From positions 16,378,744-16,442,743 of the forward strand of contig NC_044288.2 of assembly GCF_004027225.2 (NCBI RefSeq): DNA of 64,000 nucleotides. Reading direction: 5' to 3'. This document shows, in pieces, positions 16,836 to 26,155 of this stretch. Each line of letters opens with the position of its first letter. Positions within the stretch are counted from its first letter, which is position 1. The notes under the pieces are model-generated. The model made no database searches and had not been told where the DNA came from. It saw only the letters and a list, made by a program, of their open reading frames with translations. A program made the position numbers and the translations under genes. This DNA is from Strigops habroptila (lineage: Eukaryota; Chordata; Aves; Psittaciformes; Psittacidae).

Positions 16836-18574
16836 ACCCCGGTGCAGTTTCTGGGCTGCTCCTGGGGCGTGAAGGATGCAGCTGAGCTCGGAAGGTGGGT
16901 TCAGGGGCTGCCTCCTCACCAGCTTGGGGCCCTGTGGGTGCTGCTGGGGGATGAAAAGGCAGTGCCACAGGTGCAGGAAGCGATGTCCCCGCTCCTGCCT
17001 GCTCCGGCACAAAGCACCCTCGCATCTGTTCCCCATTAGCTGCTGCTGCGCTAAGCCACCGTGAACTGCGCTACCAGCATCGCCCTGAAACCGATCCCAC
17101 AACTGCCGCGGGCTCCCAGGCTGGGAAAGCGCTCTGGGGCCCGGCCCCGTGCCTGGGGACCCCCCGAGCCCCCCCTGCCTGCACCAGCCCCGGGACTCCA
17201 GATAAGAGTGAGTTATGGGCTCTGTGTGGCCTCCCTGGAGCCCCGTGCCCCTGGGAGCAGGAGCTGGGGGGCTCCAGCCCCAGGCCCTTCTCTGCAGTGC
17301 CTGCTTTGTGCATCCCCCTTGGCCCCGGTGCCCGGAGCACTGGCAGGGAGGGCTGCAGCTGTCTCACCCCCTCCTGCCAGCCTGCTCCAGGTCTAGGGTT
17401 TCATCGAGGGGCACGCTTTGCCGGCCGTTAGCTCCAGGATCTTGTTTCCTCTTCCAGCTCCCAGCTGCACTCGCAGCCCCCCCAGCCTAAAGCTGGCTCT
17501 GCAGCACAACTTGCCCCAAGCTGGCCCAAGGGGAGTGGGGGTGGCAGGCGCTGTGGGGCAGGACCTGCGCCCAGGGCAGCTGGAAAGGGGGTCCCTTGGT
17601 CCTGCCCACTGCTGCGATGGTGCTGGGGCCCAAGCTCTCAGGATGCAGCTTGTGGCTGCCCTTGTGCAGGGCTTGGCTGAGCCATGGGTGCAGCACCTCA
17701 CATGTGCTGGGGAGCATGGCAGCTTGTAGAGCTGCCCTGGGGCCCCCTCCTTGTCACAGCCCCTCGCAGGGCTGCTGGGGGGACCTCAGCCCCAGGAGCA
17801 TGCTTGCAGCCTGCATCCGCAGCCCTGCTCCCCTCTCTTGGGATGAGCCCCCGCTCCAGCACAGCAGGCAGAGGTAGGAGTGAAACCTGCCTGCCCGGGA
17901 AGGATCCCAGCTGTCCGCTAATGTGCCAGAACCAATGCATTTTGCACAGCCCTGAATGCGGCATTCACACACTGGAGGGCAAACTGCCCAACCTGCCCAC
18001 AGGCCAGGAGCAGGGGTGGACGCAAATGGGTGCATGGGAAGGGGGCTGTGCCCAGTTTGCCCCCACCTCGCTCCAGGCTGGGTCTCCATGCTTGGGCAGC
18101 ATGGGTGACAGGCAGTGCCTGCCCCGTGCCTGGCATGGTTTGCACTGCTCTTGCTTTCTGGATGCTGCCCTTTCCCTGGAAGATGGGGCCACAGCTGATT
18201 TCAAAAGGTGAACTTAATTAATCCTTTGTGCCAGCTGAGGGGGTACAAGGGGACATGGTAAATGGGGACATGCCGCCCCCTGCCATGGCCTTGCTGCTTT
18301 TCTGCTCACTTGTCAAGCATGCCATGGGTGCAGGCAGTGCCTTGTCCCCCTGGCCCAACCCACACCAGCTCAGCCCAGAGATGCTTTTGGCGTCCTGGTG
18401 GTGCCCAGCATTGTGCCCACCTGCTTGCCCTGGCACCGGGAGCTGCTCCTCACCCCATCCCCAGGTACCAGTGCATCCCGCATCACTGCAGCAGTGGGTA
18501 CCAGGGTGCTGTGGGCACAGGGCAGCTGGGGCCAGGGCAGGGAGGCAGCCTGGGGTGTCCCGCAGCCCCACGAC

Positions 18575-18760
18575 AACTGGAGGCGGTTTTTATTGTTTAA
18601 CATTCCTGGTATTTTCTGTCAGGGCTGAACCAATTGTCCTTAATCCGCCAGGCTCTGCTGGCCAAACAAGTGTGGCTGAGCCACCAGCATCCTGTCCGCA
18701 CGAACAGGCCCCTTTTGTGAGGGGGATTTAGCGTGTAGCCCAGTAAATCCCGCTGGTTTC
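18575..18760. promoter_or_regulatory. Candidate non-coding regulatory element
   Basis: AT-rich, non-repetitive patch with TTTTTATTGTTTAAC (18587-18601), CATTCC (18601-18606, TEAD-like) and CAATTGTCCTTAATCC (18631-18646, SOX-like next to an OTX-type TAATCC), inside GC-rich DNA. Inferred from composition and motif spacing only. Confidence 0.3.
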
Positions 18761-18962
18761 CTGAGGCAGCGTTCCCACACACCACTGCCACCACCACCAC
18801 CCCCACTGCCTGCCCCCCAGCCCCCGGGACCTGGCATCGCTCCTGGCCTGGCCATGCCCACAGCACCCTGCCTGCCCCAGCCCTAGGGGGCTGCCTGTCC
18901 TCCCTATGGGATGTGGGGTGTCAGTGGGGTTGAGGAGCTTCCCAGCCACCCTCCTGTGCTGC

Positions 18963-19130
18963 TGGTCCTGAGTGGAATGCTGTGGTCCCTGTGGGATGCT
19001 GTGGTTCCTGGGAGGATGCTGTGGTCCTGAGGGAGATGCTGAGTCCTGGGGGAGATGCTATAGTCCTTGGGGGGATGCTGAGTCCTGATGGCTATGGCTC
19101 TGATCCTGAGTGGGATGCTGAGCCCTGGGG
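18963..19130 (+). repeat. Degenerate minisatellite, about 20-24 bp unit
   Basis: Roughly seven or eight diverged copies of a unit like tcctgagtgggatgctgtgg, with the core GGGATGCTG / GAGATGCTG recurring every 20-25 bases. Confidence 0.8.
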
Positions 19131-19665
19131 AAGACACAGCACCCCATGGGCCAGGAAACCAGCTGGTTCCTCATTCCAGCCCCGGGATGTGGCTCCAAGC
19201 CCCTGGCCTGGAGATGCCTTCGCTTAACGACTCTGTTGTGGGGCAGGGAGCTGCTGTTGTCTTTTCTCCACAAAACAAAGGCGACAGGATTTTATCTCGG
19301 GGAGAATCTGGCTTTTGTGAGATGCGGAAAGCCTCTGCCCCCGGGCAGGGAGGGCTGAGGCTGGGGGGTTGAAAGGCACCAGGCTCCTTCCTCCCTGACC
19401 TGGCACTGCCCCTCTGCCTGCTCCTGCCTGCCACAGACCCATACCCCGTGCTCTGTGTCCCTGTCCCATGCCTGTGCCCAAAGTGCACCACCGGTGCCCA
19501 GGCAGCGGAGAGGAGAGAAGGGCCCCCATGGGCCAGCAGGCGCGGAAAGGGGGCCCATGGGTACCCACCCCTGGGGGCACACAGTGCTGCTTCCCAGGCA
19601 GCGGCTGAGGCAGGGGCTGCCTTCTCCCACCAAGGAATCCCAACACTGGCAATTCCTATATCCCT

Positions 19666-19812
19666 GGACACCACACACACAGATGTACACACACAGTTGC
19701 AGGCACGCACCCACACCCAACACCACACCTCCACGTCTGCAGAAACACCCTCATCCATGTACGAGCCCCTGCACACACACCCTCCCATGCACATACACGC
19801 GCACACCAGCAT
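19666..19812 (+). repeat. CA-rich simple repeat, left part
   Basis: Interrupted (CA)n / CACACCCA-rich tract ending where the CR1 sequence begins. It resumes after the CR1 at about 20265. Confidence 0.85.
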
Positions 19813-19814
19813 AT

Positions 19815-20238
19815 CACAGACTGGTTTGGGTTGGAAGGGACCTCAAAGCTTATCCACTTCCAACCCCCTGCCACGGGCAGGGACACCTTCCAATAGAGCA
19901 GGTTGCTCCAAGCCCCTGTGTCCAACCTGGCCTTGAACACTGCCAGGGATGGGGCAGCCACAGCTTCTCTGGGCACCCTGTGCCAGCGCCTCAGCACCCT
20001 CACAGGGAAGAACTTAATGTCTGATCTAAATTTACCCTCTTTCAGATTAAAGCCATTCCCCTTGTCCTTGTGCCCTTGTGCAAAGCTCCTCTCCAGGTTT
20101 CCTGTAGCCCCTTTAGGCACTGGAGCTGCTCTAAGGTCCCTCCAGAGCCTTCTCTTCTCCAGGCTGAACCAGCCCAGCTCTCTCAGCCTGTCTCCAGAGC
20201 AGAGCTGCTCCAGCCCTCGCAGCATCTTCATGGCGCAC
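19815..20238 (-). mobile_element. CR1 LINE, 5'-truncated copy
   Basis: Carries the standard avian CR1 3' region in reverse complement (tttgggttggaagggacctc, then the segments around ccacgggcagggacaccttc and ggccttgaacactgccaggg). The element's 3' end is therefore at the low coordinate and it is read on the - strand. About 420 bases remain. There is no intact reverse transcriptase, so it is a dead copy. Confidence 0.92.
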
Positions 20239-20259
20239 TGATAACGCACATTTGCTCCA

Positions 20260-20525
20260 GTCTGCACACACAGACACCCCCCTGCACACACACTTCGGGC
20301 ACATCACCCCAGGCACACACACACACTCCCCCACCCTATGCACTCACCTCCCCAGTCATGTACACACACTGCATCCCGCTCACTCCCCATGCACACACAT
20401 ACACCCCCACGCACACCCCTTCCACGCACCCCCCTTCCACGCACCCCCCCCCCCCACACGTACACATCTCCTTTCACACACGCACGCCCGTGTGTCCCCC
20501 TCCGCACACACACACACACGCAAGC
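20260..20525 (+). repeat. CA/CCCCA-rich simple repeat, right part
   Basis: Continuation of the CA-rich tract on the other side of the CR1, including a run of 13 C near 20445-20456 and CACGCACCCCCCTTC repeats. ORFs called across it are repeat-encoded and not genes. Confidence 0.85.
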
Positions 20526-21559
20526 CCGGCTCTCCCGCTGCCCCAGCCGGGCAGGCCAGGCTGGGGGGGGCCGGTGAAGGTGGGGGGGCTGCCCCGCAGC
20601 CGTGTGTGCTCGCCCGGCACGGCGGCGGCGGGGGAAGCCGGGCTGCGAGCCCCATCTCCTGGCCAGCGGGAGCAGCTCTGCTCGGGGCGCGCAGCAATGG
20701 GACCGGCGAGCGCCTCTCTTTGAGTTTTGGGGTGGTGACAGTAGCTTGCGCGGCGGGCCAGCCCTGGGACTGTGCTGGAGCGGTGACAAACTGAGCTGGG
20801 AAAAAGGGTCTGCGGCATGGGGATGTATCCTGGCTCTGCTCTCCATCCCATCACCCTCAAGGATGGGGCTAGGAGTGGGGCAGGGTGTGCAGAGGATCCA
20901 GCTGCAGAGCTGCGCCATGTCCTGGTGTGGATCCTGCTTGTACCCAGGGACCAGTGTGGGAAGTGTACCCCATGAGCACAGGAGTCTGGCGAACCTCGGT
21001 TTACCTTGGGTGGGTGGAGCAAAGCCCAGCAAGGGCTCAGCCTCAAGGCCCAGGGATGGGGCCATGTAACCCCCTCAGCTGGAGACGGGGGTTGGCATGT
21101 CTGCCTGAGAGCAGCTCCAGCACCCAGATGGGCACCCTGGATCTCGATCCCTCGGGGACTATCTCTGTGCTGCACATGGCTGCGGCAGGGACAGGTCTCC
21201 AGATGACCCCAGCGAGTGATGGCTCTTCCACTCAGGGCAGAGGAGCTCAGCAGTGGTGGCTCCTGTCCCCAGCAGCTTGTGGTGGGGGTCCTGCCCCTCA
21301 CCCACTCACTGCCCTTGTGTGTTGTGGGGCTGCTTCTGCCCTGCCTTGTCTTTGGGGCTGCCCCCCCTCCCAGATTTGGGGGGGGCTATGGGAGGGGCAG
21401 GGCAGGGGGGTTGCAAGGTGGAGGACCTGGGAAGCCAGGCACACCGGCCCAGCTAGGAAAAACTGAGGGCTGCCTCTGCAGGCAGATGCGGGCAGCTCTT
21501 CCTTGCCTGCACAGACACGGTGCTGCCGGCACAGAGCCGGGCTGAGCCCCGCGTCTCCC

Positions 21560-22420
21560 CGTTGCTCCATCCCCAGCGGTTTAAAGCCCCGCAAGCCGCT
21601 TCCTGGGGGAAAGGGGCCCCCGGCGAGCCCTCCGGGCAGGATGCTCTCCTCTCCTCCTCTGCTTCCTTCCTCTCCCCGGCCGGGGCAGCCCCCCCTGCCC
21701 GCCGCGGCTCTTTAACCCTTTCATCCACGCTCCGGCCTTGCGCCAGCCCCACGGCCACGGCTCCCGCCCGCCCCTCGGTCCTTTATGCCCGGTTCCCCCC
21801 CGCCGCCATCCTCCCGCAGCGCCCGAGCGTCTGCCGGGGGCCGCTCGCAGCGAGCCCGGCCTGCCCGCGGCCCCCGTGCGCCACAGCTCCCCCCGCGCTG
21901 GGCTCCGCGCTCCCCCGCTCTGCACTGGGAAAACCGAGCGGAAGCCCTCGCTGCGGGGCCGCGCTCTCTCTGCCTCGCTGCTGCGGAGGGGAGCGGCGGC
22001 GGCGGGAGCCGGGGCTGTGCATCGGACCGTGCGCCCGGCGGGCAGCGAGGGGCCGCGGCCGGGCTGTGCACAAGCGACCGGGGCCTCCAGAGGGAGCCCA
22101 CAGCGCCGTGCGGCTCCGCGATCACCCCTGTCCGGCTCTGGAGGCCCCGCCGTGCTCCGCGAGGTCGGGCCGGGGCTCACCTAACGCGGCGAGGGGGGGG
22201 AGGGCTCGCAGGCAGGGCCGGCAGCGGGGAGCCCTCCCCGTGAGGACACCCCGCCAGACCCGCAGACAAAGCGCTGCGCCATGGCGGCGCGGCCGGCCCG
22301 TGCTGCCGCTGTGCCGCACATCCGGGCGGGAGCGCGGCCGGGATGCCATTCGCCTGCTCCTCCGCCGGAAGGGCCCTTCCTGCGGGTGCTGGCCGAGGTG
22401 CGGGGAGAGGGGACACAGCA
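21560..22420. promoter_or_regulatory. Orphan CpG island between FGFR4 and NSD1
   Basis: Dense CpG and GC-rich sequence about 5 kb downstream of FGFR4 and about 3 kb upstream of the NSD1 first coding exon. It is separated from the NSD1 island by ordinary sequence. It contains an ATG at 22281 in GCGCCATGGCGGCG. The following 167-codon frame shows no recognised domain. It could be an alternative NSD1 5' exon, a non-coding RNA promoter, or a regulatory island. Confidence 0.45.
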
Positions 22421-23649
22421 GACGGGGAGTGCATCTGAGGGCAGCATTCGAGGGCACCGTGCCACCCTCACCCTGCTCCTCCCTGCACCAGTAACCGCAA
22501 TGGCTGTGGGGAGTGGTGGCGGGTTCAGCACTGGGCACCACTGGGGCACTGCTGGCAGGGGTGTGGACATGCCTAGGGGTTGCCTGAGTCACCCAGTCAC
22601 CACAGCCCGAGTGGTACAACCCTGCCCACCAGTGCCTGTGGGGCTACGCTGTGCCATGAGCCCAGGAGCAGAGGGCTCAGCCTCTGGTGGGGAGCACATA
22701 GGGAGCACCAGGCCCAGGTTGGGACATGCCCTGCCGGTTGCCCTGGCTCTTCTCGCTCAGCCAGCATCAGAGGGGGACACGTGAACAGGTGAAGGCAGCG
22801 GTGACGGTCAGAGCCCAGGACGCAGCTCCCCTGCTGTGGGACAGACCTGAGCCTCTTGGCAGGGCAGCCCTGACTCACTGGGTCTGGGGCGCCAGGCTGT
22901 GGAGAGGCACCACACCATGGGGTGCTCCCGCCCTGCGCAGGGCCCTACCCACCCCCGGGGGAGTTATAAATAAACTATTAGCTTTATTTTGGGAACGTGG
23001 CGGAAACGTGCGTGGCAGGTTGCTCCAAAGAGAAAGGAGGAAAGTTGGCTGTCGGGCCCTGGCCTGGGTGTGCCGGGGTGCGGCTGCTGGAGCTGGAGTA
23101 GATCCTGGAGAGACGGGCTCTGCCCGAGGTCTTTCCCTGCTTAGGCATAAACAGCGGGACGCCGGCCATGCCGGGCACTGGGGAAAAGGCCGCATGGATG
23201 CTAGGCCTTGGTGCGGAGCTTGTGCGGCACTTGGCACAGTGTGGTTGCAGCTCCATGTCACTGCAGCACATAGGCACTGGGCAAGATGGCCCATGGTGGG
23301 TTGGGTGCCACCAGCTGAGGCTTGGGCTGGGACCTTGGCGGTAGAAGAGTGTCACGAGCAAAACCTCGGCCATGGAGCTTCCTGTCACATCACCCCATGC
23401 TCCGAGGCTGAGCGTGGCAGTGTTTGTAGTGGCGGAACATCAGTGGGGAGACAATGGGGTTGTGGACCTTTCTATAGCCCCTCTGGCGCACATGCTGGTG
23501 GGGAATGGTTGCCCCATGGCCAGCTGCAGGTAGGGCAGGGCCAAAGGGGAAATCGGGAGCCCTCAGAGGAGCTGCCAACGTGTGCAGGCAGGGCACAGGC
23601 AGGGCACAGGGCTGCCCACAGGTCGGATCCCGCAGCCCGGCTGAGATGC
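22421..23649. other. Intergenic stretch between the two CpG islands
   Basis: No supported gene. Contains an AT-rich patch at about 22960-23000 with TTATAAATAA (22964-22973), which fits the MEF2 consensus YTAWWWWTAR, followed closely by AGCTTTATTTT. The TATA-like look has no downstream gene to serve. Confidence 0.5.
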
Positions 23650-25496
23650 CAACGTGCAGCCGCTCCAGAATGGTGTTTTTGGCGGGGAAGGCAGCACCCG
23701 GCCGGGCAGCGAGTGCCGGGCAGCAGGCGCTGCCGGCCGCAGTGCGCACAGAGGCTGCTCGGGGCTCCTGCCCGGCGGGGGGGAACGCGGCGCCGGCACG
23801 GCCGGGGACTCCCGCACGGCCCGATCGTAGTGGGGGGGAAACAAAGGGCAGCGGCGGGCGGGGGGAGCGGGTCCGCCCGGGCAGCGCCGCGCCGAGCCGA
23901 GCCCCGCGGCGGCACCCAGCTCCCCGCCCGGCACCCCGGGGGGCGGCCGGGCCCTGCCCTGCCCCCCGCGCAGCCCGGGCAGCACCGCCCCGGTGCCACA
24001 TCCCTGCGCTGCCCCGGCCGCTGCCCCCCGCCCGGCCGCCCCCGCCCCGTGCCTGCCCAGCCGTGCCGGTGCGGCGGCGGCGTGGCGCGGCGCCCGGACC
24101 CGCACGGCTGGCGGCGGAGACCCCGGCCCCCATCTGGAGGTAGCGACGAAGCCGCCGCCGCCCTCCGCGGGGCCGCCGGCCGGCCGAGGAGGGGACGGTG
24201 GGCGCCGATGGCGGCCCGGCCCGGCGGAGCGGGCGGGCGCGGGGCCGGCGGCGCGCCGCTCGGTGGAGGGAGGGAGGGCGGGAGCGCGGCGCTCGCTGTC
24301 CGGGAGCGGCGGAACCCCGGCGAGGACAAGCCAGGCCGCGGGCACCCGGGCGCCGCTTCCCGGCGGGCGAGGCTCGGCGAGGCGCGGCAACAGCACGGCC
24401 CGGCACAGCGGGCCCCGCGGTGGGCGACGGCCCGGCCCGCGGGTGGGCGGTGGGGGGAGCGCGGCCGGGGCGCCGGGCCCGGCGGACAATGGCAGGGGGT
24501 AACCCGAGCCCGGCGGGGGCGGGCGGCGGCCCACGACCTCCGCCCCGCTGGCTGCCCGCTGCGACCGGGACCGGGGCCGAGGCGGGGCGGGCGGCCCTTG
24601 CCGCCGGGCAGCAGCCGCCGGGTGCCCCGCCGGGGCGCAGGGCCTGGCCGACTCCATTTTGTTGGCGCTCGCAGGCCCGCGGCCTGCCCACCGGCCCCGC
24701 GGCCGACCGGGCGGGGAAACGGGGAGGGGAGGGGGGGAGGTCAGCGGCCGACGGGGGCACCGGGGCCCGCAGGTGAGGCACTGCCCGGCCGCCCCGTCCC
24801 GGAGGCCCGGTGCCCCCGCCGCTTCCTGAGATGCGGGTAGCGGGCCGAGGGTGCGGGGCCGGGTGTGCCGCCATGTGCGCGGGGCCGAGCCGGTGTGTCC
24901 GGTGCGCAGGGGGGAGCGGCCCCGGCGGGGCACACCGTGGGGGGGCAGCACTGAGAGTGCGTGTCCCGGGGGGGTGGCGCGCACGGAGGGGGGTAAAGGG
25001 GGGCGCCCGCCGATGGGGGGGGTAATGGGAGGGGGGGGGAACCCGCGCGGGCGCGCGCTGATTGGCCGCCGCCGAACCCCAAGAGCTGGGCGCGGGGGGG
25101 CGCGCGCAGGCGCGGGTCGCGCGCGCCGGCGGGATGGCGGCGTCGGGCGCGCGCATGCGGGGGAGGGAGGAGGAGGGAGGCGGCGGAGCGGCGCTGGCGG
25201 GGCCTGGCCCGGCCGGGTCGGCGCGTCTCCTTCTCGGCCCGCACCGCGGGCAGGCGGCGAGCCGGCCGCGGCGGCCGCAGGTGAGCGGCAGCTGCCCGGG
25301 CGGAGGCGGGCGGGCCCGAAGCCAGCCGGAGTCGTGTCGTGCCTGTGCCGGGCGGCGGGCCGCGGCCTGGGGCCTAGCGCGGCGGCGACGGCGTCGGCCC
25401 GCGCGGGGCCGGCGGAGCGCAGAGGGCCCCCGGGCGCGGCTGCCATTTTGCGGCGGCGGCGGCGGCCGGGCTGACCCCATTGTGCTGTGCCCGCAG
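23650..25496 (+). promoter_or_regulatory. NSD1: NSD1 CpG island, promoter and probable non-coding first exon(s)
   Basis: Extremely GC- and CpG-rich, with long G runs. Two strong donor sequences that could end a non-coding exon 1 are CAG|GTGAGG (GT at 24773) and CAG|GTGAGC (GT at 25281). The acceptor for the first coding exon is CCGCAG ending at 25496. Promoter-type motifs include an inverted CCAAT box (ATTGG, 25061-25065), an NRF1-like GCGCATGCG (25151-25159) and a YY1-like CCAT core at 25443-25448. Long ORFs on both strands here come from CpG-rich composition. Confidence 0.65.
25439..25456 (-). promoter_or_regulatory. YY1-like site, copy 1
   Basis: gctgccattttgcggcgg. Its reverse complement contains AAAATGGC, the YY1 core context. 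The same 18 bases recur at 26204-26221, on the other side of the first NSD1 coding exon. Confidence 0.4.
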
Positions 25497-25516
25497 GTGG
25501 ATGCCCGCGGCCCGGC

Positions 25517-26155
25517 ATGGAGCAGGCCTGCGAAGTGAGCCGCCGCAGCTGCCTCGTCCCCTTCGGCACCTCGCTGGCGGCCGCCGAGGCCAAGGGCGGC
25601 CCCGAGCCGCCCGCCATGCAGCTGGCGGCCGCCAAGCCCGTGTACGGCCAGGACCCCTCGTCCTGCTACATCCCTCTGCGCCGGCTGCAGGACCTGGCCT
25701 CCATGATCAACGCCGAGTACCTCGGCGGCGCTGCCGACGGTGCTGAGGCCCTGCCCGACCCCGGCTCTCCGTCACCCCGCCTCCCCGCTGCGCAGGAGCC
25801 GGTGGCCGGCGTCGACGGACCCGGCCCGGCGGCCGAGGCGCCCCGCGGGGCCTTGGCCTTCCCCCTGCTCCTGCGGGACGACGGCGGAGAGGAGGCGGAG
25901 GAGGAGGGCGCTGAGACGCCGGAGGAGGAGGACGAGGACGACGACGACGAGGACGACGACGAAGAAGAGGAGGTGGACGCGGAGGAGGAGGAGGCGGCCG
26001 AGTCCGGCTCCCGGAGCCGCGGCCGCTCCGGGCCGCAGCAGGGCCCCGGCAGCCCTCCGCCGCCCCTCTTGCAGCCGGTCGAGCCGGTGCCGACTACGGT
26101 GCCGGACGGCGGCCCCGGGGAGAAGCCGGAGCCTAACGCCGCGGCCCTGCAGCTC
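25517..26155 (+). CDS. NSD1: NSD1 first coding exon (213 residues, acidic, very GC-rich)
   Basis: Acceptor at 25495-25496. The ATG at 25517 opens [12 protein letters not shown], matching the start of mammalian NSD1 (MDQTCELPRRNC). The [18 protein letters not shown] motif is conserved, and Ala/Pro-rich sequence replaces much of the mammalian exon. Residues 121-162 are almost all Glu/Asp, encoded by GAG/GAC triplet runs at about 25880-26000. Ends in phase 0 before GTAAGC. Confidence 0.93.

Larger units (their letters stand above)
16836..21559. other. FGFR4-NSD1 intergenic region, proximal half
   Basis: GC-rich DNA with no supported gene on either strand. Contains repeats and a CR1 copy (listed separately) and two AT-rich motif-dense patches (about 18570-18760 and 19205-19335). 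Confidence 0.6.

Noticed and set aside
20070..20794. His/Thr/Pro-rich and Cys/Val-rich ORFs on both strands
   Set aside because: They translate CA-rich simple repeat and CR1 sequence and do not represent genes.
22726..25480. Very long overlapping ORFs on both strands (over 690 codons each) around the NSD1 promoter
   Set aside because: They lie in a CpG island where stop codons are rare. The products are Pro/Ala/Arg/Gly low complexity without domains, and opposite-strand frames overlap each other.
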